This document shows positions 26,163 through 34,176 of a stretch of 64,000 nucleotides of DNA, piece by piece. Within the stretch, counting starts at the first letter, position 1, and the number at the start of each line of letters is the position of its first letter. The position numbers and the translations under genes were made by a program. The stretch is from Bacteroidia bacterium (lineage in GTDB: Bacteria; Bacteroidota; Bacteroidia; Chitinophagales; Saprospiraceae): the NCBI GenBank assembly GCA_030429045.1, contig JAUIEA010000001.1:177594-241593 (forward strand), read 5' to 3'. Below the pieces are notes generated by a model, which had not been told where the DNA came from, did not search any database, and saw only the letters and a program-made list of their open reading frames with translations.

Positions 26163-26956
26163 TGGCAATCAAAGCTGACATATCGGGATGGTTCCATGCA
26201 ATCATCACCGCGCCCCGAAAACTCTGGCGCGTCTTCCTGGGCCAACTGGAGGGTCAGTCGCGTTGGAAACAGGGCCTGATCATCGCGCTTTGGTCCATCG
26301 GGGCATTTTTATCGACCTCCATTCTGGCCACATTGATCTACGGGGTTTTTCCAGTGCCCATCACCCCGTTGATGGTGATCCGAAACGTGGAACAATGGAC
26401 AGATGGCAAGAAGGCGGTCTTCGAAAAAGACTGGGTATCTATGGACGAGATCAGCATTCACCTGGCGCCAGCGGTGATGTGTGCAGAGGATCAACGGTTT
26501 AAGGAACATTGGGGCTTTGATCTCGAAGCCATCCAAAAGGCGATCGAACACAATAAGAGATCCAAGCGTACCCGAGGGGCCAGTACCATCAGCCAGCAAA
26601 CTGCCAAAAATGTTTTCCTCTGGCCGCAGCGTTCCTGGATCCGGAAAGGCTTGGAATTGTATTTCACCGGTTTGATCGAACTGGTCTGGACGAAACGTCG
26701 GATTCTGACAGTTTACCTGAATGTGGTTGAATTTGGCCCCGGGATCTATGGGGCGGAAGCTGCCGCACAAGTCTATTTTCGAAAACCCGCGAGCAAATTG
26801 ACCAAATCGGAATGTGCGACCTTGGCTGCCGTGTTACCCAATCCGCGCAAGTACTCCGTTTCCCGTCCGGGGCCCTACGTCAAACGGCGCAAGGAGTGGG
26901 TGCTCCGACAAATGCGCATGCACGGAACAGAGATTTATCTGGACAAAGCAAAATAA
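26162..26956 (+). CDS. mtgA: Monofunctional peptidoglycan glycosyltransferase
   Basis: 264 residues from ATG 26162. A single membrane helix near residues 40-62 anchors a GT51 domain that polymerises lipid II into glycan strands on the periplasmic side. GT51 motifs visible: AEDQRFKEHWGFD (catalytic glutamate), RGASTISQQTAKNVFLW, KRRILTVYLNVVEFGPGIYGAEAAAQVYF and ATLAAVLPNPRKYS. There is no transpeptidase domain, which separates it from the bifunctional PBP1 enzymes. It is in an operon with the lipoprotein and 40 nt upstream of pth. Confidence 0.93.
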   Translation: MAIKADISGWFHAIITAPRKLWRVFLGQLEGQSRWKQGLIIALWSIGAFLSTSILATLIYGVFPVPITPLMVIRNVEQWTDGKKAVFEKDWVSMDEISIHLAPAVMCAEDQRFKEHWGFDLEAIQKAIEHNKRSKRTRGASTISQQTAKNVFLWPQRSWIRKGLELYFTGLIELVWTKRRILTVYLNVVEFGPGIYGAEAAAQVYFRKPASKLTKSECATLAAVLPNPRKYSVSRPGPYVKRRKEWVLRQMRMHGTEIYLDKAK

Positions 26957-26996
26957 AGACGAACTTTTTGCAAGCAATATTGATTCATTACTCCGT

Positions 26997-27581
26997 ATGA
27001 AGTACCTGATCGTTGGCCTGGGCAATGTAGGTGGCGACTATGAAGGCACCCGGCATAATATCGGCTTTGATGTTGTGGACTATCTGGCCGAAGAAGCTGG
27101 TGTCGCCTTCGAACTGGACAGCCAGGCCTTTGTCGCCCGCATGAAATTCAAGGGCCGTCAGCTCATCCTGATCAAACCAACCACCTACATGAATCTGAGT
27201 GGGAAGGCTGTGCGACACTGGATGACCAAGGAAAATATCACCCTTGATCGAGTGCTGGTGTTACTGGACGATCTCAACCTGCCACTGGGCCGCTTGCGGA
27301 TGCGGGCCAAAGGATCGGATGGCGGACATAATGGATTGAAGAATATCCAGGAAATGCTGGGACGAACGGATTATCCCCGGTTGCGGATCGGTATCGGAAA
27401 CGAATTCTCCAAGGGCCGACAGGTCAACTATGTCCTTGGTGCATGGTCGGATGCTGAACTGAAACTGCTCCCGGAACTGATGAAGCGGTCAGCTGATGCG
27501 GTGAAACAGTTTTGCAGTATAGGCCTGGCCCGCGCTATGAATGTGGTAAATACATTCAAGGATGATTCATCCACGGAGTAA
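26997..27581 (+). CDS. pth: Peptidyl-tRNA hydrolase
   Basis: 194 residues. I start it at ATG 26997 because MKYLIVGLGNVGGDYEGTRHNIGF is the conserved N-terminus; the open frame continues upstream to 26814 only as an overlap with mtgA. Catalytic His is in TRHNIGF, with the supporting residues Asn in GLGN, Asp in LDDLNLPLG and Asn in GGHNGLKNI. It recycles peptidyl-tRNAs released from stalled ribosomes and is essential in most bacteria. Length matches the family. No clear terminator follows. Confidence 0.96.
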   Translation: MKYLIVGLGNVGGDYEGTRHNIGFDVVDYLAEEAGVAFELDSQAFVARMKFKGRQLILIKPTTYMNLSGKAVRHWMTKENITLDRVLVLLDDLNLPLGRLRMRAKGSDGGHNGLKNIQEMLGRTDYPRLRIGIGNEFSKGRQVNYVLGAWSDAELKLLPELMKRSADAVKQFCSIGLARAMNVVNTFKDDSSTE

Positions 27582-27961
27582 AGTCCAACACTGAAAATCA
27601 ACATCTGCAATTGCCGCGTCATCCCGATGTCAGGCGATCTGATGAGCGGATGCGGTTTCTCTGCTTCCCACCACCTGCTGCAGACAGGGACAATAACCTG
27701 TGAACCTGTCCGAAATTTGTTGTCCCTGGATAAGGTCTTTCCATAGTAACTATAATTTATTTAAATAATATTTTATAATTTACTGATATATAGGTTATTA
27801 ATAGGTATTTCTATGCTTCGAATCGTATAGTGACCTCATTACTGGATGGACTGATCGGAGTACTTTAATTACGTGATCCCTTGTCGGGAGATGCGACAAA
27901 CCCCTGATCAGGGCGGGAGGGAAAATCCTATCTTCACACCCTATTCAACCAACACGATCCC
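27582..27961. other. Intergenic region between pth and malic enzyme
   Basis: 380 nt with no credible gene. The first half is of average composition and contains a 9-bp inverted repeat, CAGGGACAA at 27685-27693 and TTGTCCCTG at 27720-27728 with a 26-nt loop. The second half (27750-27830) is strongly AT-rich. TATCTTCA at 27929-27936, a weak match to TAnnTTTG, lies 25 nt before the malic enzyme ATG and is the best promoter candidate. Confidence 0.5.
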
Positions 27962-29143
27962 ATGGATATCTACGAAGAGTCAATGATCCTGCACAAGCAG
28001 CTGCGCGGAAAGATCAGGGTCAATGCAAAAATAGATCTGCGAGATGCACATGAACTGGCCCTGGTGTATTCGCCGGGAGTAGCAGCGCCTTGCAAGGCGA
28101 TTCATGAAGACCCCTCCCTGGTCTATGATTACACCATGAAATGCAATACGGTCGCCATTGTGAGTGATGGATCGGCCGTATTGGGACTGGGTAATATCGG
28201 TCCGTTAGCGGCGATCCCGGTGATGGAAGGAAAGGCCATGCTATTCAAGCGATTTGCTGCCATTGATGCCTTCCCCATTTGTCTGGATACACAGGATCCG
28301 GATGAGATCATCGAAACGGTCAAGCGGATCGCCCCGGTCTTCGGGGGGATCAATCTGGAGGATATTGCCGCACCTCAGAGTTTTTATATCGAAGAGAAGT
28401 TGCAGGACATCGGTATTCCGGTGTTCCACGATGATCAACATGGGACTGCCATTGTCTGTCTGGCCGGTCTGATCAATGCGGCGCGATTGGTCAATAAGCC
28501 ACTGTCTGAACTCAAAATTGTGATCAATGGCGCTGGTGCGGCTGGTATTGCCATTGCCAAGATGCTCAAGTGTGCGGATGATTACGGCAGTGAGGTCTGT
28601 ACGCCTGTGAAACATCTGGTCATCTGTGATTCAAAGGGAATCATTCATCGGGACCGGGATGATCTGAATGAGGCCAAACTGGATATTCTGCGCTATTCGA
28701 ACAAATCGAATCTGAAGGGTAGTCTGCATGATGCCCTGAAGGATGCGGATGTTTTCATTGGAGTCAGCGTGGGGGACCTGCTTCAGGAAGAGGATATCCA
28801 GCGCATGGGCCAGGACCCGATCATCTTTGCATTGGCCAATCCCTATCCTGAAATTATGCCGGACAAGGCCTATGCTGCAGGTGCAGCTGTTGTCGCGACG
28901 GGCCGCAGTGATCTGCCCAATCAGGTCAATAATGCTCTCGGATTTCCAGGGATATTCCGAGGCGCCCTGGACGCCAAGGCCAAGCGGATCACGGCGCGCA
29001 TGAAGCTTGCGGCAGCCTATGCCATAGCGGAATTCATCCGTGAACCAACCCAGGGCATGATCATTCCGGCTACCCTGAACGAAGAAGTGGCCTGGAAAGT
29101 GGCCAAAGCAGTGAAAGCTGCTGCCCTGGAGGAAATGGACTAA
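27962..29143 (+). CDS. NAD(P)-dependent malic enzyme, short form
   Basis: 393 residues: oxidative decarboxylation of malate to pyruvate. N-terminal malic domain: KIDLRDAHELALVYSPGVAAPCKAI, VAIVSDGSAVLGLGNIGP, MEGKAMLFKRFAAIDAFPICLDTQ, and GGINLEDIAAPQSFYIEEKL; metal site in VFHDDQHGTAIV; NAD-binding loop VINGAGAAGIAIAKM; closing FALANPYPEIMPDKAYAAGA. The phosphotransacetylase-like domain of long MaeB proteins is absent, so this is the short form. Cofactor choice cannot be set by eye. The stop overlaps the convergent glycosyltransferase stop by 4 nt. Confidence 0.94.
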   Translation: MDIYEESMILHKQLRGKIRVNAKIDLRDAHELALVYSPGVAAPCKAIHEDPSLVYDYTMKCNTVAIVSDGSAVLGLGNIGPLAAIPVMEGKAMLFKRFAAIDAFPICLDTQDPDEIIETVKRIAPVFGGINLEDIAAPQSFYIEEKLQDIGIPVFHDDQHGTAIVCLAGLINAARLVNKPLSELKIVINGAGAAGIAIAKMLKCADDYGSEVCTPVKHLVICDSKGIIHRDRDDLNEAKLDILRYSNKSNLKGSLHDALKDADVFIGVSVGDLLQEEDIQRMGQDPIIFALANPYPEIMPDKAYAAGAAVVATGRSDLPNQVNNALGFPGIFRGALDAKAKRITARMKLAAAYAIAEFIREPTQGMIIPATLNEEVAWKVAKAVKAAALEEMD

Positions 29144-30240
29144 ATCCCGGAGTCCAGCCGTTGTAAAAACGAAGTTATCGCTCGTTCTGCTTCTCCGCGA
29201 TCAGGCTGTTTGACGTGGCTATTTACCCAGTGGTTTCGAGTGTTCCAGGCCTCTCGAATATTCAGTTCATCCTGATCCTGAAACAACCAGGGCCCCTTCT
29301 CCCTGAGATGGTGAGCGAGATACTCCTGTTCGATCTGGCCAGGGGTAGGGATCAACAGTGCAGGAACACCTGAGCAAGCCAGATCCATCAAGGTGGAATA
29401 CCCTGCCCTGCTGATCTGCATTGCCGATTTGGAGATGAACGTCTGGAGTTCTGCTGCCGCCAGAAGATCATAACAGGCAAATGCAGGATCCTTTAATTCT
29501 TCAGGTCGTTCCCGGCTGGTGCCCCGAATCAACACATGACGTCCTGGCAGTGTTCCCAACTGGGTGCTGATCAGACCTTCGAGATGTGTTCGTTGCGGTT
29601 CGGGACCAGAGAGAATGGCAAGAATATCGACTTCCGGTCCTCCAGACCGCTTTGCTCGAATGTCAAATCTGGACAGTGGTCCCAGGTACTTGACCGGTGG
29701 TCGGCTGTATCTCCAACGGGCCATTTCACCGCTCAGCCTATCCGGACCAGCCCAATCCGGCACCCATATTTCAGTGAATTTCCTTGCCCACCATCGGACG
29801 GTCCATCCACCGATCCAATTGGCCCAGGTCCAGGGTCCGAAGAACCGCAACTGGTGGGTGACCAGAATACTGGGGATCCCTGAATCTCTGATCCCATAAC
29901 GGTTGTCACTGATAATTGCACGCAATGGTTGCTGTCGAAGGAAGGTCTTCACCCATTTTCGTTCGGTTCGAATGGCCGTGCATATAGACCACGAACTTCG
30001 CAGGACATTCCAGTAGATATTCCGGGATCCATACCTAACAGAGTAGGAAGGTAATTCATGGACGGTTTGCCCGGGAAACTCTGCCCGCAGGAGATCGGCA
30101 GCATCTCCATCGGAAGCCAGAATAACAGCTATCCCCTTTTGCTGTAAGGATCTGATGAGGGGAACACTTCGGGAGGCATGCCCCATTCCCCAATTCAGTG
30201 CGGCAAACAATACAGGTAGTTGTTCACCGCCTGCATTCAT
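29140..30240 (-). CDS. MurG-like GT-B glycosyltransferase
   Basis: 366 residues. FAALNWGMGHASRSVPLIRSLQQKGIAVILASDGDAADLL is a GT-B N-terminal Rossmann start of the MurG/GT28 type (GxGHxxR), and the C-terminal half has ILAILSGPEPQRTHLE, SKSAMQISRAGYSTLMDLACSGVPALLIPTPGQIEQEYLAHHLRE, the donor-binding motif of the same families. It is not MurG itself, which sits in the cell wall cluster and differs in sequence. Likely transfers a sugar onto a lipid or polysaccharide; donor unknown. It overlaps yqeY by ATGA, so both come from the yqeY promoter. Confidence 0.8.
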   Translation of the reverse strand: MNAGGEQLPVLFAALNWGMGHASRSVPLIRSLQQKGIAVILASDGDAADLLRAEFPGQTVHELPSYSVRYGSRNIYWNVLRSSWSICTAIRTERKWVKTFLRQQPLRAIISDNRYGIRDSGIPSILVTHQLRFFGPWTWANWIGGWTVRWWARKFTEIWVPDWAGPDRLSGEMARWRYSRPPVKYLGPLSRFDIRAKRSGGPEVDILAILSGPEPQRTHLEGLISTQLGTLPGRHVLIRGTSRERPEELKDPAFACYDLLAAAELQTFISKSAMQISRAGYSTLMDLACSGVPALLIPTPGQIEQEYLAHHLREKGPWLFQDQDELNIREAWNTRNHWVNSHVKQPDRGEAERAITSFLQRLDSGI

Positions 30241-30686
30241 CCTGCGAGCAGTTGTTTGACCATATCGGAAATGGTCTTTCCTTCTGCCCTTCCGGCGACT
30301 TGTTGATTGGCTATACCCATCACCTTCCCCATATCCTTCATGGAGGAGGCTCCCGTCTGGGTGATTATCCCTTCGATGATCGCTTTCAATTCCGCTTCAT
30401 CCAAAGGCTTGGGTAAGAATGTTTCCAGGATAGCCAACTCCTCCTCTTCCGGAATGGCCAGGTCATCCCGGTTCTGTTCACGAAAGATGCCCGCGGATTC
30501 TTTGCGTTGTTTGACCATCTTCTGGAGGAGCTTGATCTCTGCAGCATCATCAAAGGTCTCTCCACTCCCACTGGTTTGGAAGAGCAGAATGGCAGATTTG
30601 ATGGCACGAAGAGTGCGAAGAGCTGCCTGGTCCTTGTCTTTCATGGCCTGCTTGAGCGCAGCCATCACTTTCTGTTCTAATTGCAT
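30237..30686 (-). CDS. GatB/YqeY domain protein
   Basis: 149 residues, the full length of stand-alone YqeY proteins: QKVMAALKQAMKDKDQAALRTLRAIKSAILLFQ, LLQKMVKQRKESAGIFREQNRDDL, EEEELAILETFLPKPLDEAELKAII, SMKDMGKVMGIANQQVAGRAEGKTISDMVKQLL. The domain is the tRNA-binding tail module of GatB; the stand-alone protein may influence amidotransferase or tRNA quality, but its function is not settled. It starts 4 nt after an exact promoter box. Confidence 0.93.
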   Translation of the reverse strand: MQLEQKVMAALKQAMKDKDQAALRTLRAIKSAILLFQTSGSGETFDDAAEIKLLQKMVKQRKESAGIFREQNRDDLAIPEEEELAILETFLPKPLDEAELKAIIEGIITQTGASSMKDMGKVMGIANQQVAGRAEGKTISDMVKQLLAG

Positions 30687-30690
30687 GGCA

Positions 30691-30698
30691 CAAAGATA
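30691..30698 (-). promoter_or_regulatory. TAnnTTTG promoter box with leaderless spacing before yqeY
   Basis: On the minus strand TATCTTTG is followed by TGCC and the ATG at 30686. Exact consensus and exact four-base spacing. Confidence 0.6.
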
Positions 30699-30968
30699 CG
30701 GGATGATATGAGCCTATGTGATCGAATCGCGCCAAATCATCCTTCACTAGATGTATACAGACTCTTGATGAGAACACAGAACTCCCCATGGATGAACCAT
30801 CTGTACCATTCTGTACAATAAGCCACTATTGTTATACAAGTTCTTCGTACTCAATACATTACTTATAGCGTTATAGCATCATACAAGTGTACCGGCCCGA
30901 ACCAATCCAACTGACTAGAGCGGACATCGGATAATCGGTCCAACCCCTTACAATGATATGGCTTACGG

Positions 30969-30976
30969 TATCTTTG
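30969..30976 (+). promoter_or_regulatory. TAnnTTTG promoter box before thrB; intergenic region 30687-31011
   Basis: TATCTTTG, exact match, 35 nt before the thrB ATG (predicted leader about 30 nt). It lies inside the open frame that could extend thrB upstream to 30958, so the shorter start at 31012 is preferred. The rest of this 325-nt divergent region is AT-rich, with a repeated TCTGTAC (near 30810 and 30818) and a small ACAATA/TATTGT inverted repeat; I see no attenuator with a threonine-rich leader peptide. Confidence 0.55.
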
Positions 30977-31011
30977 TATGGAGGAATATTCATGTAACAG
31001 GAAAAGAAATT

Positions 31012-31947
31012 ATGTCGACACCCGGAATCAAGGTATTTGCCCCTGCCAGTGTATCAAACCTGGGATGCGGATTTGACATCCTCGGTCTTGCCCTGGAGCG
31101 CCCGGGAGATGAGATCATCGCTCGCCTTTCCGAAAGAAAGGAACTGCGGATCACGGAGATCACCGGCGACAAAGGCAAACTTCCCAGAGAGATCGATAAG
31201 AATACCGTGACGATAGCAGCGTCTGCATTACTAGCTCATCTCGGAGAAGAAGGCAGAGGAATCGACTTTGAAATACACAAACGAATGCCCTTCTCCAGTG
31301 GATTGGGATCCAGTGCCGCGAGTGCCGTTGCGGGGGTTGTTGCCGTGAATGAATTATTGCGTCGACCGTTAGAAAAACGAGATTTGTTGCCCTTCGCCAT
31401 GCGCGGTGAACAGTTCGCCAGTCAGGCGTGGCATGCTGATAATGTGGCCCCATCCTTACTTGGCGGGATCATCCTGATCCGGGACAATGCCAGTCTGGAT
31501 GTTCATCGAATCCCAGCACCACGTGGACTTTACCTGGCCATTCTTCATCCGCACATTGCGATTTCCACGGCTGAGTCGCGAATGCGACTGCCCGAAACTG
31601 TTCCTCTGGTAGATATGGTGACGCAAACCGGAAACCTCGGGGGATTGATCCAGGGTTTGTATCAATCTGATTTTAACCTGATCAGCAGGAGTCTGCAGGA
31701 TGTTGTGATCGAACCTTTCCGATCCAAAGAAATACCTCATTATGAGGAGATCCGGGAAGCCGCTTTGAATGCCGGTGCCCTGGGTTGTCTGATCTCCGGT
31801 TCCGGGCCCAGTATGTTTGCCCTTTGCGATAACAGTCTGCTCGCCGAAGAATGCGGAGCAAAGATGCGCGGCGTATTGAAAAAACACGGTTTACGGCATG
31901 ATCTGTATATCAGTGGCATCCATTCAGAAGGAGCCATGAAATATTAG
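31012..31947 (+). CDS. thrB: Homoserine kinase
   Basis: 311 residues from ATG 31012. GHMP-kinase features: KVFAPASVSNLGCGFDILGLAL at the start, the phosphate loop MPFSSGLGSSAASAVAGVVA near residue 90, and the C-terminal GALGCLISGSGPSMFALC. It phosphorylates homoserine, the step before threonine synthase, whose gene follows after 1 nt. Homoserine dehydrogenase is not in the window; in many Bacteroidota it is fused to aspartokinase and lies directly upstream, which is not the case here. Confidence 0.94.
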   Translation: MSTPGIKVFAPASVSNLGCGFDILGLALERPGDEIIARLSERKELRITEITGDKGKLPREIDKNTVTIAASALLAHLGEEGRGIDFEIHKRMPFSSGLGSSAASAVAGVVAVNELLRRPLEKRDLLPFAMRGEQFASQAWHADNVAPSLLGGIILIRDNASLDVHRIPAPRGLYLAILHPHIAISTAESRMRLPETVPLVDMVTQTGNLGGLIQGLYQSDFNLISRSLQDVVIEPFRSKEIPHYEEIREAALNAGALGCLISGSGPSMFALCDNSLLAEECGAKMRGVLKKHGLRHDLYISGIHSEGAMKY

Positions 31948-31948
31948 A

Positions 31949-33235
31949 ATGAACTATCACTCCACCAGGGATATCCAGCAAACTGCAACGACTAGAAAGG
32001 CTGTTGAACACGGTTTGGCAATGGATGGCGGGTTATTTGTTCCAGAAAAAATTGAACTACTTCCTTCAAGTTTCTGGAACAACCTCCAGGATATGACCTA
32101 CCCGGAAATCGCCTGGACAGTCATGCACCCATTCTTTTGTGAGGGTCTCAGTCATTCTTCTTTTCAAAGGATCATTGATCGTGTTTGTACCATTCCCATT
32201 CCACTGTCGGAGTACGAAGACCGCACCATTGTAGAACTTTTTCATGGTCCTACAATGGCATTCAAGGATATTGGTGCTACCTGGATGGCTGCCTTGCTCG
32301 GGGAGTATCAGCAAGAAGCCGATCAGGATCTTCATGTATTGGTCGCCACATCCGGAGATACAGGTGGTGCAGTTGCCGCAGCTTTCTATCAAATTGAGGG
32401 GATCCGCGTGACCATTCTGTATCCTCAGAATAGAGTGTCCCTTTTCCAGGAACAACAGATGGCAGGACTGGGCGGGAATATCCGGGCCATTGCAGTAGAC
32501 GGCACATTTGATGATTGCCAGTCCCTGGTCAAAACAGCTTTTCAGGATCAGGATCTTCGAAGGTGCCTTCGCATGACCAGTGCTAATTCGATCAATATAG
32601 CACGTTGGATCCCACAATGTCTACCCTATATCGAAGCAATCCGGCAATCCAGGATTCATCAAGAACCCTGCACTTTTGTGGTACCCTGCGGAAATCTGGG
32701 GAACCTGAGTGCAGGACTACTGGCCCAGGCTTTGGGACTTCCGGTCTCCAACTGGGTGGCCAGTTCAAATGCAAACGATTGTTTTGTCCGATATCTCCAA
32801 AATGGAATATGGTCGCCAAAACCAACGGTACATACCCTTGCTTCCGCGATGGATGTTGGCCTACCTAATAATATGGAGCGCATCCATTATCTGAATGGTT
32901 CCACGTGGAACCATTCAAAAGATCGTATCAAGGGTCTTTCTGTCTCCGATAAGGAGATCGCCTCAACCATTCTGCAGGTATTTCAACAATACGGTCTAAA
33001 AATAGATCCGCACACTGCGACTGCCTGGTATGCTCTTGACAAGGTCGTGCATCATGTCGGGGCCAGGCCCATGATCATGGGTACAGCTCATTCATCCAAA
33101 TTTGATGAAACTATCCATTCTATCCTGGGACTTCCACACTATAAAGCTGCGGAAATTAAATATGCAGCCAATAAAAGGAAGACAATGATGAACGACTTTG
33201 CCTGGTTCAAAGAAATGCTTCTCTCCGAACCCTGA
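31949..33235 (+). CDS. thrC: Threonine synthase
   Basis: 428 residues, PLP-dependent conversion of phosphohomoserine to threonine. MNYHSTRDIQQTATTRKAVEHGLAMDGGLFVPE is the conserved start; the PLP lysine is in ELFHGPTMAFKDIGA near residue 105; ATSGDTGGAVAAAF and VVPCGNLGNLSAGLLA are the cofactor-binding loops. It follows thrB by 1 nt. The coding sequence is more AT-rich than the genes in the first 25 kb and contains a 26-bp perfect palindrome with a parS-like core at 32892-32917; a second parS-like site lies 11 nt after the stop. Confidence 0.95.
   Translation: MNYHSTRDIQQTATTRKAVEHGLAMDGGLFVPEKIELLPSSFWNNLQDMTYPEIAWTVMHPFFCEGLSHSSFQRIIDRVCTIPIPLSEYEDRTIVELFHGPTMAFKDIGATWMAALLGEYQQEADQDLHVLVATSGDTGGAVAAAFYQIEGIRVTILYPQNRVSLFQEQQMAGLGGNIRAIAVDGTFDDCQSLVKTAFQDQDLRRCLRMTSANSINIARWIPQCLPYIEAIRQSRIHQEPCTFVVPCGNLGNLSAGLLAQALGLPVSNWVASSNANDCFVRYLQNGIWSPKPTVHTLASAMDVGLPNNMERIHYLNGSTWNHSKDRIKGLSVSDKEIASTILQVFQQYGLKIDPHTATAWYALDKVVHHVGARPMIMGTAHSSKFDETIHSILGLPHYKAAEIKYAANKRKTMMNDFAWFKEMLLSEP
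32892..32917. promoter_or_regulatory. 26-bp perfect palindrome with parS-like core inside thrC
   Basis: Perfectly self-complementary over 26 bp; the central 14 bases are GTTCCACGTGGAAC, a symmetrical variant of the ParB target GTTTCACGTGAAAC (one T-to-C change in each half). It codes for NGSTWNHS within thrC. A perfect palindrome of this length in coding DNA is very unlikely by chance, and its core, together with a near-identical site 330 bp away, suggests ParB (Spo0J) binding. Confidence 0.6.
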
Positions 33236-33245
33236 ACAACCATTA

Positions 33246-33261
33246 TGTTCCACGTGAAACA
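33246..33261. promoter_or_regulatory. parS centromere-like site
   Basis: TGTTCCACGTGAAACA matches the known chromosomal parS consensus TGTTNCACGTGAAACA at all fixed positions. It lies in the 99-nt gap between thrC and the convergent hydrolase gene, about 2.2 kb from the first DnaA box of the candidate origin. parS sites cluster near replication origins and nucleate ParB spreading for chromosome segregation. Neither parA nor parB is in the window. Confidence 0.85.
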
Positions 33262-33334
33262 TCTCCATTTCGAACAAACCTAAAAAGGGGAAGATCTTCT
33301 TCAAATTCTCCCTTTTCAACCTTTCTCCGATATG

Positions 33335-34105
33335 CTACTTCTTGACCGGATGTCTATCTAAAAAGTTGAGCAGAATCTCATTGAATGCTTCGGGTAGCTC
33401 CATCATAGGGGCATGTCCACATTTATCCAGGAAGTACAGTTCGGTATCTGCGATCAATTCATCAAACTTTTCTGCAACGAACGGAGGCGTGATCGTATCC
33501 TGATTGCCCCAGATCAACAGGGTTGGACATTGGATCTGATCCAACTTATCCGAGATATTATGCCGCACGGCACTCTTAGCAGTGGCAATGATTCGAATAG
33601 CCTTGTTGCGATCATTGACAGAAGAATACACCTCATCCACCAATTCCTTGGTTGCCACTGCTGGATCATAAAAGGTAGACTCTGTCTTCTTCTTGATGAA
33701 TTCGTAGTTTCCTCTTTTCGGAAAAGTGGACCCCATGGCATTTTCAAACAATCCACTACTGCCGGTCAGGTTTAATGTATGCACACGGTCCGGCCGACGG
33801 ATCGAATACAACAAAGCTATATGACCCCCGAGGCTGTTGCCCAGGACATTCACCTGATCAAACTGTTTATACTCCACAAATTCTTCCACATAATCCACCA
33901 AGCCACTCACAGATACCTTTCGCAGCGGAAGGTCATAGATCGGCAGAATGGGAACAACTACATTATACTTGGGAGAGAATTCCTCCATGATTGCTCCGAA
34001 ATTACTGAGAGCACCAAAGAGACCATGAAGAAGGAGAAGCACATCTCCATCACCACCACTTTCTACATACTTGTATTTCCCTTCTTCAATTACATTTTCT
34101 GGCAT
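33335..34105 (-). CDS. Alpha/beta hydrolase
   Basis: 256 residues. Oxyanion segment LLLLHGLFGALSNFG, nucleophile elbow VLGNSLGGHIAL (Ser near residue 92), acid in LIWGNQDTITPP, and catalytic His in LDKCGHAPMMELP. The whole protein is one alpha/beta hydrolase fold with a cap region; no signal peptide. The substrate is not predictable. It is transcribed away from the candidate origin and has an exact promoter box at 34135-34128. A second hydrolase of this type is encoded at 36579-37373. Confidence 0.88.
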   Translation of the reverse strand: MPENVIEEGKYKYVESGGDGDVLLLLHGLFGALSNFGAIMEEFSPKYNVVVPILPIYDLPLRKVSVSGLVDYVEEFVEYKQFDQVNVLGNSLGGHIALLYSIRRPDRVHTLNLTGSSGLFENAMGSTFPKRGNYEFIKKKTESTFYDPAVATKELVDEVYSSVNDRNKAIRIIATAKSAVRHNISDKLDQIQCPTLLIWGNQDTITPPFVAEKFDELIADTELYFLDKCGHAPMMELPEAFNEILLNFLDRHPVKK

Positions 34106-34127
34106 AATCGGATCTATATGATTCTTA

Positions 34128-34135
34128 CAAAATTA
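34128..34135 (-). promoter_or_regulatory. TAnnTTTG promoter box before the hydrolase gene
   Basis: TAATTTTG on the minus strand, exact match, with 22 nt to the ATG at 34105. Confidence 0.5.
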
Positions 34136-34176
34136 ACAGATAATCCGGTACTCGCTGACCTATACCGATAGATCTA

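Noticed and set aside
30687..30957. Threonine attenuator before thrB
   Set aside because: The region is AT-rich with small repeats, but I find no leader peptide rich in Thr/Ile and no alternative terminator.
31520..31525. CACGTG in thrB as a parS site
   Set aside because: Only CCACGTGG is symmetrical; the outer bases of the consensus are missing.
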